The notes beneath the pieces were generated by a model that worked only from the letters and a program-made list of their open reading frames with translations, did no database searches and was not told the DNA's origin. A stretch of DNA of 64,000 bases, taken from positions 1 to 64,000 of the forward strand of contig CAMZNU010000001.1 in NCBI GenBank assembly GCA_947313885.1, given 5' to 3'. Shown here piece after piece: positions 8,608-18,481 of this stretch; position 1 is the stretch's first letter, and each line of letters opens with the position of its first letter. Source of the DNA: an uncultured Clostridia bacterium (lineage in GTDB: Bacteria > Bacillota > Clostridia > Lachnospirales > CAMZNU01). The position numbers and the translations under genes are program-made.

Positions 8608-10140
8608 CTATATAGCTAATTTACCTACTTTACTTTCTACATTTTTAACTATCGTACCATCTGCTATTATTTTTCTTAATTGTTCAAAATGTGGCGCTAA
8701 TATTACGTCGTCATCTAAAAACGGTACAACTTCTCGTATAGACTCTAATGCTTTTGTCGTTCCATCTCCAAAAGTTTTATCCCCTCTATAATTAAGTCCT
8801 TGGCAACCCATCATTAACTCTATTGATAAAATATGTTCTACATTTTTAAGAATTTCATCACTTTGTCTAGCACCAATAGTTCCCATTGATACATGATCTT
8901 CTTGGTTTGCACTAGTTGGAATTGAATCCGCTGATGCTGGATGTACTAAAACTTTATTTTCTGATGCTAATGCCGCTGCTGTATATTGTGCAATCATAAA
9001 CCCTGAACATATTCCACCTTTATCTGTTAAAAATGGTGGTAAGTCATTACTTAAATGTGGGTCTACCATTCTATTGCATCTTCTTTCTGAAATGTTTCCT
9101 AATTCTGATATCGCTAATTTTAAATAATCCATTACTAACGCTATAGGTTGCCCGTGAAAGTTTCCGCCTGAAATTATTTCACCCGTATCTGGCATAACTA
9201 TCGGATTATCTGTTACAGAATTCATTTCAATTTCTATTGTTTCAATAACTCTTCTTAATGAATCTTTTGAGGCACCATGTACTTGTGTTGAACATCTTAA
9301 TGAATATGCATCTTGCACTCTTTTGTTTTCCGTATTGTTAGCTGTTATATAACTATTTTTTGTTATTTTGTTTATATTTTCTACAGATACTACTTGCCCT
9401 CCATGAGGTCTTATCATCGCTATTCTTGAGTCAAATGCATCTTTTAAACCATCTAATGCTTCTAGTGATACACTTAATGATATATCTGCTATTTTAAATA
9501 AGTTAACTGCATCATATGCCGTAATAGCTGCAACACCTGTCATTACTTGTGTTCCATTTATTAACGCTAGTCCTTCTTTTGCCGTTAACGGATTTTCTTC
9601 AATCCCTGCTTCTTCTAATGCCGTTCTTGCACATACGCCTTTTCCATCTTTATCTAAAACTAATCCTTCTCCAAATACAACAGATGCTATATGTGATAAC
9701 GGTGCTAAATCTCCACTCGCACCTACTGATCCTTTACACGGTACAGCTGGTGTTATTCCTTTATTTAATAATTCTATTAATTTTTCTACTGTTTGTAATC
9801 TTATACCTGAATACCCTTTTGATAATGAATTTACTCTTAGTAACATCATAGCTCTTACATGCTCTCTTGAAAAAAAATTACCTACTCCAACGCTATGGCT
9901 AAGTATTAAGTTTTTTTGTAACAATGACGTTTTCTCTTTTGATATGAAAACTTTACTAAACTCACCAAACCCTGTAGATATTCCATAAACTACTTTTTCT
10001 TCATCTAAAATTTTTTCTACTATACTTCTACTATGTAAAATCGCTTTTTTTGCTTCATCGCTTAATTTTACTTTCTTATTAAACCTTGATACTTCTACTA
10101 CGTTCTCTATCGTTAACCCTTCACCGTTTATAATTATCAT
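8608..10140 (-). CDS. hutH: Histidine ammonia-lyase
   Basis: This 510-residue enzyme removes ammonia from L-histidine to give urocanate, the first step of histidine fermentation. The Ala-Ser-Gly triplet that cyclises into the MIO prosthetic group is at residues 141-143 within GSVGASGDLAPLSH. YGISTGFG, with the catalytic Tyr, is near residue 52. Length and motifs are those of the bacterial HutH family. It is the last gene of the hut operon, 3 bp after fchA, so the first enzyme of the pathway is encoded last. Confidence 0.97.
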   Translation of the reverse strand: MIIINGEGLTIENVVEVSRFNKKVKLSDEAKKAILHSRSIVEKILDEEKVVYGISTGFGEFSKVFISKEKTSLLQKNLILSHSVGVGNFFSREHVRAMMLLRVNSLSKGYSGIRLQTVEKLIELLNKGITPAVPCKGSVGASGDLAPLSHIASVVFGEGLVLDKDGKGVCARTALEEAGIEENPLTAKEGLALINGTQVMTGVAAITAYDAVNLFKIADISLSVSLEALDGLKDAFDSRIAMIRPHGGQVVSVENINKITKNSYITANNTENKRVQDAYSLRCSTQVHGASKDSLRRVIETIEIEMNSVTDNPIVMPDTGEIISGGNFHGQPIALVMDYLKLAISELGNISERRCNRMVDPHLSNDLPPFLTDKGGICSGFMIAQYTAAALASENKVLVHPASADSIPTSANQEDHVSMGTIGARQSDEILKNVEHILSIELMMGCQGLNYRGDKTFGDGTTKALESIREVVPFLDDDVILAPHFEQLRKIIADGTIVKNVESKVGKLAI

Positions 10141-10143
10141 ATT

Positions 10144-10770
10144 TTACACCAATTCCTTTTCTATTTTAATATATATGTCATTAGCTAGTTTTGATGTTTC
10201 ATTTAATAGTTTTAATCCCTTTTCTTTATACTCTTTTACAAACTCCTCATCTTTAATACTCGATAAGTTAATTAAAACATTTAACCATGCACCTTTTATA
10301 CATGTATCAAAATTTAAAACACCAACTCCTATATCTGATAATGCATTAGTATTACTCTTACCTATTAACTCATTAGCTAGTTTAGTAACTACTAATGTTT
10401 CTTCCATTACTTCAAACGGCACTAATACAGCTTCTTTTAAAGCTTTTTGCATAGCTGTTTTTCTATTAGCCTTATCTTCATCCGTTTCCTTTGGCATTGA
10501 AAAAACTGCTGATACTCCATTAAACGCTTCTGTATCTTTATCGATAAATTTTAAAAATTTATTTTTACTTTCGTTTACTTTTTCTAGCACTTCTACGTTT
10601 AAGTCGTTATACTCTACATATTTTTTCTTACCTATTGTTAATTCACATACCATAGCAACTAATGCTGATCCTTGTGACCCTGATAAAGCCGCTGCTGACC
10701 CGCCTCCTGGTGCTGGTTCTTTACTTCCTAATAAATTTATATAATCTTCTATTTTTAAGTTTACTAACAT
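10144..10770 (-). CDS. fchA: Formimidoyltetrahydrofolate cyclodeaminase
   Basis: This 208-residue protein has the APGGGSAAALSG glycine-rich folate-binding motif (about residues 20-31) of the FTCD_C family. It converts 5-formimino-THF to methenyl-THF plus ammonia, completing one-carbon recovery from histidine. Mammals fuse this domain to the formiminotransferase; here the two are separate genes of one operon, as in many Clostridia. It lies 10 bp from hutI and 3 bp from hutH. Confidence 0.93.
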   Translation of the reverse strand: MLVNLKIEDYINLLGSKEPAPGGGSAAALSGSQGSALVAMVCELTIGKKKYVEYNDLNVEVLEKVNESKNKFLKFIDKDTEAFNGVSAVFSMPKETDEDKANRKTAMQKALKEAVLVPFEVMEETLVVTKLANELIGKSNTNALSDIGVGVLNFDTCIKGAWLNVLINLSSIKDEEFVKEYKEKGLKLLNETSKLANDIYIKIEKELV

Positions 10771-10780
10771 ATTATCCCCT

Positions 10781-12010
10781 TTATCTTTTTACAACTATTT
10801 CGCCATTTTTAATAACTGTTTTAACTTGATTACTTCCATATCTATAAAATAAATAATTTAAATCCGGTGCTTTCCATATTACTATATCTGCCTTTTTACC
10901 AACTTCTATAGTTCCTATTTCATCACCACGTTCTATTACACATGCACCGTTTAACGTTACTGCACTTAATGCTTCTTTTGGTGTTAACTTATATTTTGAA
11001 CATGCTAACATCATAGGAAATTGTAAATTTAAATTTGGTGTCGACCCTGGATTAAAGTCTGTAGCTATAGCTATTGCCATGTTTCTTTTAACCATTTCTC
11101 TAGCTCTTGCATAGTCTTTATCTAAATAAAACGATGTAGCTGGTAATAAAACACCTATTACTGATTTTTTAGCCATAGCCTCTATTCCATTATCACTTGA
11201 TTGTATTAAATGTTCTGCTGAAATACACCCTACTTTACCTGCTAACTCTCCTCCACCTATATAATCTATTTCATCTCCATGCATTTTAACTTTAAATCCT
11301 AATTCTTTTGCTATCGTTAATATTTTTTCTGTTTCTTCAACATTAAATACTGCCGTTTCACAAAAAATATCACAATATTTAACGTCTTCATATTTACTTA
11401 CTTTTGGCAACATGTCATTACATATTAATTTTATAAAGTCTTCATGTTTATCTTTATATTCTTTTGGAAATGCATGTGCCCCTAAAAATGTTAATACTAA
11501 ATCCATTTTACTATCTTTATTTAATCTTCTTCCAACTTCTAATTGCTTAAGCTCTGTTTCTAAATTTAAACCATACCCACTTTTACTTTCTATAGTTGTC
11601 GTCCCATGTTCTAACATTTCTTCTAACAACTTTTTACCTTTAACGTATAATTGTTCTTCACTTTCATCTCTAGTACTTTGTACCGTCGATAAAATTCCTC
11701 CACCTTGCTTTAATATATCTAAATAGCTTTGACCTTCTAACTTTAGTTGTAACTCTTTTTGTCTCCACCCCCCAAATACTAAATGTGTATGGCTATCTAC
11801 AAGTCCTGCCGTAACTAAATTTTCCGATGCATCTATTTCTTCATCACAAACAGGCGCATTTTTTAATTTACCTACATAAGTAATTATTCCTTTTTCCACA
11901 GCAATACACTGATCATTACTAATTTCTACGTTGCTAAGTTCTATCCCTTTTAACGGTTTATTCCCTTTTGCCGTTGCTAACTCTTTTATGTTTTTTATTA
12001 GTATACTCAT
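10781..12010 (-). CDS. hutI: Imidazolonepropionase
   Basis: This 409-residue amidohydrolase has the DSHTHLVFGG metal motif near residue 73, the HGDEIDYIGGGELA and SAEHL segments carrying the other metal-site residues, and ATDFNPG near residue 318. It opens the imidazolone ring to N-formimino-L-glutamate, the third step of histidine degradation. It sits 5 bp from ftcD upstream. Length and motifs match HutI closely. Confidence 0.96.
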   Translation of the reverse strand: MSILIKNIKELATAKGNKPLKGIELSNVEISNDQCIAVEKGIITYVGKLKNAPVCDEEIDASENLVTAGLVDSHTHLVFGGWRQKELQLKLEGQSYLDILKQGGGILSTVQSTRDESEEQLYVKGKKLLEEMLEHGTTTIESKSGYGLNLETELKQLEVGRRLNKDSKMDLVLTFLGAHAFPKEYKDKHEDFIKLICNDMLPKVSKYEDVKYCDIFCETAVFNVEETEKILTIAKELGFKVKMHGDEIDYIGGGELAGKVGCISAEHLIQSSDNGIEAMAKKSVIGVLLPATSFYLDKDYARAREMVKRNMAIAIATDFNPGSTPNLNLQFPMMLACSKYKLTPKEALSAVTLNGACVIERGDEIGTIEVGKKADIVIWKAPDLNYLFYRYGSNQVKTVIKNGEIVVKR

Positions 12011-12015
12011 ATTTT

Positions 12016-12912
12016 CTACCCTAATAAGTGATTTTCTAATACTTGTTTACTATAATCAAAATCCTCTACTTGTAAATAATGCTCCGCACAATCAATTAAG
12101 GCTTTTGCTGGTGTAAGTCCTATTATTTCCGTACCTACTACTGTCACACCATATCTTTTAGCTTCAAATCTTATAGTTTCTAAAACTCTATATAGTGGTG
12201 TCCCCTCAAAATCAACCATATTCATAGAAACTTGTGCTATATTTCTTTCTTCTATCATTATTCCTATACCTTTACAGTTTCTATATCCTCCTGATGAACC
12301 TCTAACTATTTTTGCTATTTTATTCGCTATACCAACATCTGACGTACTTAAGTTAACATTAAATGCAACTAATGGCATTCTTGCACCTACTGCTACTAAT
12401 CCAAATGTTTCATGTAATTTTGTTCCGTAATCTGGTTTCCATTGTTCTTCTTGTAATTTTTCTGCCATACCTTCAAATTGTCCTTTACGAACTTTTGCAA
12501 GGTTTGTACGGTGTGGTGCTGATGCCGCTTTTTCGTATAATGTTACTGTTAACCCTAATTCATCATGCATTCTACTTGCTACTTCTTTTGATATTTCTAT
12601 AGTTTCTTCCATTGTTATATCTTTAATCGGAACAAATGGACATACATCCATAGCTCCCATACGCGGATGTTCACCTTTATGTTTTCTCATATCTATAGTT
12701 TCTAATGCTTTTTTTGCTAATAAAAACGCTACTTCTTTTATACCGTCTACAGATCCCACTAATGTAAATACAGAACGGTTATGACTTCCATCACTAGAAT
12801 GATCTAATAACGTAACTCCACCTACTGACGTTGCAACATCTACTAACCCTTGTATTACTTTTTCATCTTTACCTTCACTGAAATTTGGAATACATTGTAC
12901 TAATTTAGCCAT
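12016..12912 (-). CDS. ftcD: Glutamate formimidoyltransferase
   Basis: This 298-residue protein corresponds to the formiminotransferase domain only. Typical features are the start LVQCIPNFSEG, the HPRMGAMDVCPFVPI segment with its active-site His near residue 82, and FNVNL near residue 185. It moves the formimino group from formiminoglutamate to tetrahydrofolate, releasing glutamate; FchA then finishes the job. Its presence in place of HutF/HutG shows the folate-dependent route. The AGGAGG site before the ATG is strong. Confidence 0.95.
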   Translation of the reverse strand: MAKLVQCIPNFSEGKDEKVIQGLVDVATSVGGVTLLDHSSDGSHNRSVFTLVGSVDGIKEVAFLLAKKALETIDMRKHKGEHPRMGAMDVCPFVPIKDITMEETIEISKEVASRMHDELGLTVTLYEKAASAPHRTNLAKVRKGQFEGMAEKLQEEQWKPDYGTKLHETFGLVAVGARMPLVAFNVNLSTSDVGIANKIAKIVRGSSGGYRNCKGIGIMIEERNIAQVSMNMVDFEGTPLYRVLETIRFEAKRYGVTVVGTEIIGLTPAKALIDCAEHYLQVEDFDYSKQVLENHLLG

Positions 12913-12957
12913 TTTATTTCCTCCTATTTAAATTAAATATATATTTTAATATTTTAA

Positions 12958-14982
12958 TTACTTTTTAAATTGTTTGTTTATTAGTTTATCTATTAATTTA
13001 TTATCTGGTATAAATGGTATCGTTATATGTCCCTTACCTTTATAATTTTCATTGTATTTAACTGATGTGCTTATTGAATTTTCATTTCTAGCCCATGAAC
13101 GTCTAGCAACTCCTCCCATAACATCCCACATCATTGATGACTCTATTATTCTTCCTGCTGTTTCGCTACCGTCCAATACCATACCAAAACCACCATTTAT
13201 AGATTTTCCTATCCCAACTCCTCCTCCATTATGAAGAGCTATTAAACTCATTCCTCTTGCCGCATTACCTGCAAAACATTGTGTCGCCATATCTGCCATT
13301 ACATTTGATCCATCTTTTATATTTGATGTTTCTCTAAATGGTGAATCTGTTCCACTTACATCATGGTGATCTCTCCCTAACATAACAGGACCTATTTCAC
13401 CGTTTTTAATCATCTCGTTAAATTTAAGTGCTATTTTTGTACGTCCTTCTGCATCTTGATATAAAATTCTCGCTTGTGTTCCTACTACTAATTTATTTTT
13501 TTCTGCGTCTCTTATCCAAATCCAATTATCTCTATCTTGTCCTCTTCTATTTGGATCAATACAATCCATCGCTGCCTTATCTGTTTTTCTTAAGTCTTCT
13601 GGATCTCCACTTAAGCACACCCATCTAAACGGTCCATACCCATAATCAAATAATTCTGGTCCTAATATATCCTCAACATATGACGGATATATAAAGCCAT
13701 CTTTTTCATCTATTCCATTTTTTGAAACTTCCGTAACACCTGCATCATATACAGATTTTAAAAATGCATTTCCATAGTCAAAGAAGTATGTTCCTTTTGC
13801 TGATAATTTTTTTATAACTTCAAAATGTTTTTTTAACGTCTCATCTACTAACGATATAAATTTATCTCTATCGTTCGAAAGCATTATTGTTCTTTTTTCA
13901 AAACTTATTCCTTGCGGACAATATCCACCATCATATACATTATGGCATGACGTCTGATCTGATAATAAATCTATATGAAAGTTATTTTCTTCTGCATATT
14001 CTAACAAATCAACGATATTTCCATGATACGCTATTGATATTGTAGTCTTTTCTTTTAAATGTTTACTCGCTATTTCAAAAACTTCTTTTAAATCACTTGA
14101 TACTACTGATACCCACCCTTGACTATGTCTAGTCTCTACTCTAGATTTATCAACTTCTGCTATAATTCCAACACCGTTTGCTATTTCTATAGCTTTAGGT
14201 TGCGCTCCTGACATCCCACCTAACCCCGATGTTACAAATAACTTACCTTTTAAATCTTCATTGTCTCCTAACCCTAATTTTTTACGTCCTGCATTTATAA
14301 TTGTATTAAACGTTCCATGAACTATACCTTGTGGTCCTATGTACATCCAGCCGCCTGCTGTCATTTGTCCATAATTCGCAACACCCATTTGCTCCGCTAT
14401 TTCCCAATCTTCTAAATTATCAAACATACCTATCATTAAAGAATTTGTAATTATAACTCTAGGTGCTTCTTTTTTTGATGGGAATAACCCTAACGGATGC
14501 CCTGACTCGATTACTAACGTTTGCATGTCTGTCATCTCTTCTAAATATTTTTTCACTAATACATACTGCATCCAGTTTTGAAATACCGCTCCTGTTTCAC
14601 CATATGTTATTAACTCATATGGGTATAATGCTATTTCTTCATTTAAATTGTTATCTATCATTACTTGAAAAGCTTTTCCTTCTATACATTTACCTTTATA
14701 TTCATCAATCGGTTTTCCAGATATATTTTCTTTTGGCATATATCTATACCCATAAATTCGTCCTAATGTTACTAGCTCATCCATAAACTCTGGGGCAACT
14801 TTTTCATGTAACTCCTCTGGTATATATCTTAATGCATTTTTTAACGCTATTTCTGTTTGTGATTTTGTTAATCTAAACATCCTATCCGGTGCTCTTCTAA
14901 TATGTTTTTTAAATTTTGGATATTCAGGTAACTCATTTCCAAGCTTTATTACCATTGCATTACTTACATCTACATTTTTCAA
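12958..14982 (-). CDS. hutU: Urocanate hydratase, long form (TTG start)
   Basis: This 674-residue enzyme adds water to urocanate to give imidazolone propionate, using tightly bound NAD+. The TSGLGGMSGAQPKA segment near residue 252 and the LGRDHHDVSGTDSPFRET region near 535 are the conserved NAD-binding and active-site parts. At 674 residues it is about 120 longer than HutU of Bacillus or Pseudomonas (about 550) and close to the length of the animal enzyme, a form also known in Clostridia. It starts at TTG with AGGAGG eight bases upstream. It is the first gene of the operon. Confidence 0.95.
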   Translation of the reverse strand: MKNVDVSNAMVIKLGNELPEYPKFKKHIRRAPDRMFRLTKSQTEIALKNALRYIPEELHEKVAPEFMDELVTLGRIYGYRYMPKENISGKPIDEYKGKCIEGKAFQVMIDNNLNEEIALYPYELITYGETGAVFQNWMQYVLVKKYLEEMTDMQTLVIESGHPLGLFPSKKEAPRVIITNSLMIGMFDNLEDWEIAEQMGVANYGQMTAGGWMYIGPQGIVHGTFNTIINAGRKKLGLGDNEDLKGKLFVTSGLGGMSGAQPKAIEIANGVGIIAEVDKSRVETRHSQGWVSVVSSDLKEVFEIASKHLKEKTTISIAYHGNIVDLLEYAEENNFHIDLLSDQTSCHNVYDGGYCPQGISFEKRTIMLSNDRDKFISLVDETLKKHFEVIKKLSAKGTYFFDYGNAFLKSVYDAGVTEVSKNGIDEKDGFIYPSYVEDILGPELFDYGYGPFRWVCLSGDPEDLRKTDKAAMDCIDPNRRGQDRDNWIWIRDAEKNKLVVGTQARILYQDAEGRTKIALKFNEMIKNGEIGPVMLGRDHHDVSGTDSPFRETSNIKDGSNVMADMATQCFAGNAARGMSLIALHNGGGVGIGKSINGGFGMVLDGSETAGRIIESSMMWDVMGGVARRSWARNENSISTSVKYNENYKGKGHITIPFIPDNKLIDKLINKQFKK

Positions 14983-15014
14983 TGTTTTATCCTCCTAAAA
15001 TTTATATTATTTTC

Positions 15015-15046
15015 ATAAGTATATATAATAAATAATATATACTTAT
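15015..15046. promoter_or_regulatory. Inverted repeat in the hut operon leader
   Basis: A perfect 12-bp inverted repeat (ATAAGTATATAT, 8 bp, and its complement) lies between the likely promoter and the hutU ribosome site. It could be an operator of a hut regulator or an RNA hairpin. No regulator gene is nearby. Confidence 0.4.
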
Positions 15047-15065
15047 ATCATTTATATTAACATGT

Positions 15066-15094
15066 TATATATATATTAGCAATAGTTATATCAA
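15066..15094 (-). promoter_or_regulatory. Probable promoter of the hut operon
   Basis: The minus strand reads TTGATA, 17 bp, TATATA. The predicted transcription start is about 75 bases upstream of hutU. The surrounding sequence is almost pure A/T, which weakens the call. Confidence 0.45.
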
Positions 15095-15190
15095 CCTTTT
15101 CCTTTATACGTAATAATGTATATATTTTTATTTTTAAAAGTGTTTTTTGTAACACTTTACACAAATCACCTCTATTTGTTTTTAGCAAAC

Positions 15191-15227
15191 AAAAAAGTTA
15201 CAAGTATTTTTTACTCATAACTTTTTT
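15191..15227 (-). terminator. Terminator after asnB
   Basis: A perfect 10-bp stem (AAAAAAGTTA / TAACTTTTTT) with a 17-nt loop starts 10 bp beyond the asnB stop and has a T run on the minus strand. Confidence 0.7.
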
Positions 15228-15236
15228 ACATCTCTT

Positions 15237-17081
15237 CTATTTATATTTATTTTTCTCTAACCAATAATTTAACTGTATATAATATGCCATTAATTGTGGT
15301 CCTGCCATCAATTGCCCAAACCATGGTTTACCATAATCTTTCGGTGAATCTATTAGTAATTTTACTTGTTCTTCATTTACTATTTTATTTAATGGCGAAT
15401 TTTCATTTTCTAATATTTTTTTCAATTTTTCACCTAATAAATTTTCATATTTTGGATTATATGTTTTTGGATAAGGCACTTTCTTCCTATATAATAGATC
15501 ATTTGGTAATACATCTTTAAATGCATCTCTTAATAACCCTTTTTCCATACCTCTATTTTTATATTCCCACGGAACATTCCACATAAATTCAATTATTCTA
15601 TAATCTGCATAAGGTACTCTACTTTCTAGCCCACTATTCATACTCATTCTATCCATTCTTTCTAACAGTGTTGACATAAACCATTTTACATTTAAATAAC
15701 TTATTTCACGTCGCCTACTTTCTTCCTTATTATCATCTTCAAATTTTGGCACTTCATTTATAGATACATCGTATGCTTTTTGAATGTATTCCTCAATATT
15801 TAACTCATCTCTAATATCATCTTTTAACATCTTATTTCTAAAATCTACGTTTCGTATCCATGGAAATGTATTTGTATTAAATGCATCTTCACTATGAAAC
15901 CACGGATATCCTCCAAAAATTTCATCTGCACATTCCCCTGACATTACAACTTTATGTTTTTTTCCTACCTCTTCACAAAAATACATTAATGAAGATTCTA
16001 TATCTGCCATACCTGGATAATCTTTAGCATCTACTACTTTATTTAAATACTTTTCTAACGTATCAATATTACATTCTAAATACGTATGGTCTAAATCAAA
16101 ATGTTTCACCATCTTATCTACCCATTTTCTATCTTCATCTATTTGAAATTTATTTGATTTAAAATATACACTATTTTCTTCATAATCAAAAGAATACGTA
16201 CTTAATCTTTTACCTTCTTTTTTTAGTTCATTACTTATTATACCTGTAATTATACTAGAATCTAATCCTCCTGATAAAAATGTACTTATAGGAACATCTG
16301 ATACCATTTGTCTTTTTATAGCATCTGTAACTAAAAATTTTACTTTCTCTACTGTTTCTTCATAAGTTAAGTTAAAAGGCTCACTTTTTACTTCCCAATA
16401 TTTTTCCTCTCTTAACCCCTTTTCATTAAATATACCATAATGACCATATTTTATTTCTTTTATATCTTTAAATACTCCATTTCCTTCCGTTCTAGATGGG
16501 AAAAGTCCTAATACCTCTTTTAAACTACCTTTTGTTATTTCTAGACTTACTAGCGGGTGTGCTTCTAGTACTTTTATTTCTGAACCAAATATTAAAGTAT
16601 CTTTTACTATTGTATAGTACAACGGTTTTACCCCAACATGATCTCTACATAAAAATACTCTTTTTTTATTGTCATCCCATATCCCAAATGCAAATATACC
16701 ATTTAATTTATTTGGGCATTCTTCACCAAAATATTTATACGCATTTAAAACTACTTCTGTATCACTACTAGTTAAAAATTTTGCACCTAATTTTTTTAAT
16801 TGTTCTCTTAACTCATCTGTATTATATATTTCGCCATTGTACACTATTGTATATTTACCACAGCTACTAATTATCGGTTGTACTCCACCTTCTATATCTA
16901 TTATCGATAATCTTCTATGTCCTAATATTGCTTTATCATTTATAAAATATCCACTTCCATCTGGTCCTCTCCTAGTTATACTATCTGTCATACATGTTAT
17001 TATTTCTATGTTTTTAAATTCTTCTTCACTATTAACAGTGTAATTTTTATTAAAACAACTATATCCTGCTATACCACACAT
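15237..17081 (-). CDS. asnB: Asparagine synthase (glutamine-hydrolysing), in the dipicolinate operon
   Basis: This 614-residue protein has an N-terminal class II glutamine amidotransferase domain (Cys2 in MCGIAGY, RRGPDGSG at about 37) and a C-terminal synthetase domain with the SGGLDSS pyrophosphate loop near residue 271. It makes asparagine from aspartate, glutamine and ATP. Only 10 bp separate it from dpaB, so it is probably co-transcribed with the spore genes. Bacillus subtilis has a sporulation-linked asparagine synthetase, AsnO, of similar size. That this copy is the sporulation paralogue is my inference from position. Confidence 0.93.
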   Translation of the reverse strand: MCGIAGYSCFNKNYTVNSEEEFKNIEIITCMTDSITRRGPDGSGYFINDKAILGHRRLSIIDIEGGVQPIISSCGKYTIVYNGEIYNTDELREQLKKLGAKFLTSSDTEVVLNAYKYFGEECPNKLNGIFAFGIWDDNKKRVFLCRDHVGVKPLYYTIVKDTLIFGSEIKVLEAHPLVSLEITKGSLKEVLGLFPSRTEGNGVFKDIKEIKYGHYGIFNEKGLREEKYWEVKSEPFNLTYEETVEKVKFLVTDAIKRQMVSDVPISTFLSGGLDSSIITGIISNELKKEGKRLSTYSFDYEENSVYFKSNKFQIDEDRKWVDKMVKHFDLDHTYLECNIDTLEKYLNKVVDAKDYPGMADIESSLMYFCEEVGKKHKVVMSGECADEIFGGYPWFHSEDAFNTNTFPWIRNVDFRNKMLKDDIRDELNIEEYIQKAYDVSINEVPKFEDDNKEESRRREISYLNVKWFMSTLLERMDRMSMNSGLESRVPYADYRIIEFMWNVPWEYKNRGMEKGLLRDAFKDVLPNDLLYRKKVPYPKTYNPKYENLLGEKLKKILENENSPLNKIVNEEQVKLLIDSPKDYGKPWFGQLMAGPQLMAYYIQLNYWLEKNKYK

Positions 17082-17091
17082 ATACTACCTC

Positions 17092-17682
17092 CTATTTTTT
17101 GAAATTTTCAATTATCACTGGTTGAATTTGTTCATATTTTATAGACTCTCTAACACTATCTATTACTCTAGAAAAATCACACGTCAAACTATTTTTTTTC
17201 TTCACTATATCATCTTGACCAAATGGTACAAAAAATATATTTTTTGTCGCCATTAGCTTCATTATATTACTACCACTTAATCCTAACCCATCGTTTGTTA
17301 ATATTCCTAACAACACTGGCTTATTATTTCTTAACGTTGCTTTTCCTGCTAACAATGGCGCTGTATCATTTATCCCATTTGCAAATTTGCCTATACTAGT
17401 ACCTGTTATAGGTAGTATAACCATTAAGTCTAGTTGTATTTTAGGACCAAATTGTTCTGCCTCTACTGTCGTTGTAAATACTTCCCTACCGCATATTTCT
17501 TCTATTTCTTTTATATAATCTTTTGCTACTGCAAATCTAGTATCTTGTTCCAATACTTTCTCACTAACCGATGGATATATTTCTACACCTTCTTTTTTCA
17601 ACTCTCTTAAAATATCTGGTACTCCATTTATAGAACAAAATGAACCTGTAATTCCTATACCTATTTTTTTACCTTTTAACAT
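17092..17682 (-). CDS. dpaB: Dipicolinate synthase subunit B
   Basis: This 196-residue flavoprotein-like subunit begins GIGITGSFCS (about residues 7-16) and contains the PITGTSIGKFANGINDTAPLLAGK segment typical of SpoVFB/DpaB. With DpaA it makes dipicolinic acid, the calcium-chelating small molecule of the spore core, in the mother cell. It lies 1 bp behind dpaA. Length is normal for the family (about 195-200). This gene is strong evidence that the organism forms endospores. Confidence 0.95.
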   Translation of the reverse strand: MLKGKKIGIGITGSFCSINGVPDILRELKKEGVEIYPSVSEKVLEQDTRFAVAKDYIKEIEEICGREVFTTTVEAEQFGPKIQLDLMVILPITGTSIGKFANGINDTAPLLAGKATLRNNKPVLLGILTNDGLGLSGSNIMKLMATKNIFFVPFGQDDIVKKKNSLTCDFSRVIDSVRESIKYEQIQPVIIENFKK

Positions 17683-17683
17683 T

Positions 17684-18454
17684 TTACCCCTCCATAATTT
17701 TCAAAATGTATTCACCTAATATTTCACCTGACGTTTTCACTGCATAATTGCTAGGTATTTTTTCTAACAATTCACTTTTTATTCCTATTTCGTTAGCATA
17801 ATTTAAATCAAATCCATATGGTTTTGATGATATATCTATTAAGTATGTTTTTTTATTCAACTTATTTAATATGGATTTCGTAATAATTTTCCTCGGTATA
17901 GTGTTTATTATTACATCGTATTCATTTTCAAGAACTGTTGTTACATTTTTTACGCCGTTCATATTTGCCCTTATCAATTTATATTCGTTTCTATCAATTA
18001 CATCTGTTTTACCGCCTAAAAAAGATAATGTATTTGCTATTGTACTTCCACATTCACCATATCCCAATACTAAAAATCTACTATTATAAATAGTTTTATT
18101 TCGATTTTTTATTATATGGCTTATTAATCCTTCCATAGTCGCTATAGAGTTTTTCGTAATTATTTCTTTACTTACCATAAACTCATAATATTCTACTTTG
18201 CCTAAAAATAATTTAGTTAAGTAATTGTTTTTCACACCTGTAAAAATAACTGTATCTGATTTTAATTTTTTTATAAACTCATTGTCAATTTTAATATTAC
18301 TATCATTTATAACACCTTCATCGCTTATTCCTTTAAATGGCAATATTATTACGTCGCTTTCCTCAATAATATCCGTCTTCTCGTAACTTCTACTTTCTAA
18401 AAATTTCATAATAAATTCATACCTTGAGTCCGTTCCAAATATAAATATTTTCAT
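17684..18454 (-). CDS. dpaA: Dipicolinate synthase subunit A
   Basis: This 256-residue subunit has a Rossmann NAD(P)-binding motif VLGYGECGSTIANTL near residue 129 and an N-terminal region typical of SpoVFA/DpaA, including VIILPFKGISDEG. It is shorter than the Bacillus protein (about 297), mostly in the N-terminal half. With DpaB it converts the lysine-pathway precursor to dipicolinate during sporulation. An AAGGAGG site precedes the ATG, and a sequence matching a sigma-K promoter lies at 18482-18510. Confidence 0.92.
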   Translation of the reverse strand: MKIFIFGTDSRYEFIMKFLESRSYEKTDIIEESDVIILPFKGISDEGVINDSNIKIDNEFIKKLKSDTVIFTGVKNNYLTKLFLGKVEYYEFMVSKEIITKNSIATMEGLISHIIKNRNKTIYNSRFLVLGYGECGSTIANTLSFLGGKTDVIDRNEYKLIRANMNGVKNVTTVLENEYDVIINTIPRKIITKSILNKLNKKTYLIDISSKPYGFDLNYANEIGIKSELLEKIPSNYAVKTSGEILGEYILKIMEG

Positions 18455-18481
18455 AACAACCTCCTTAAGCTATGTATTTTA

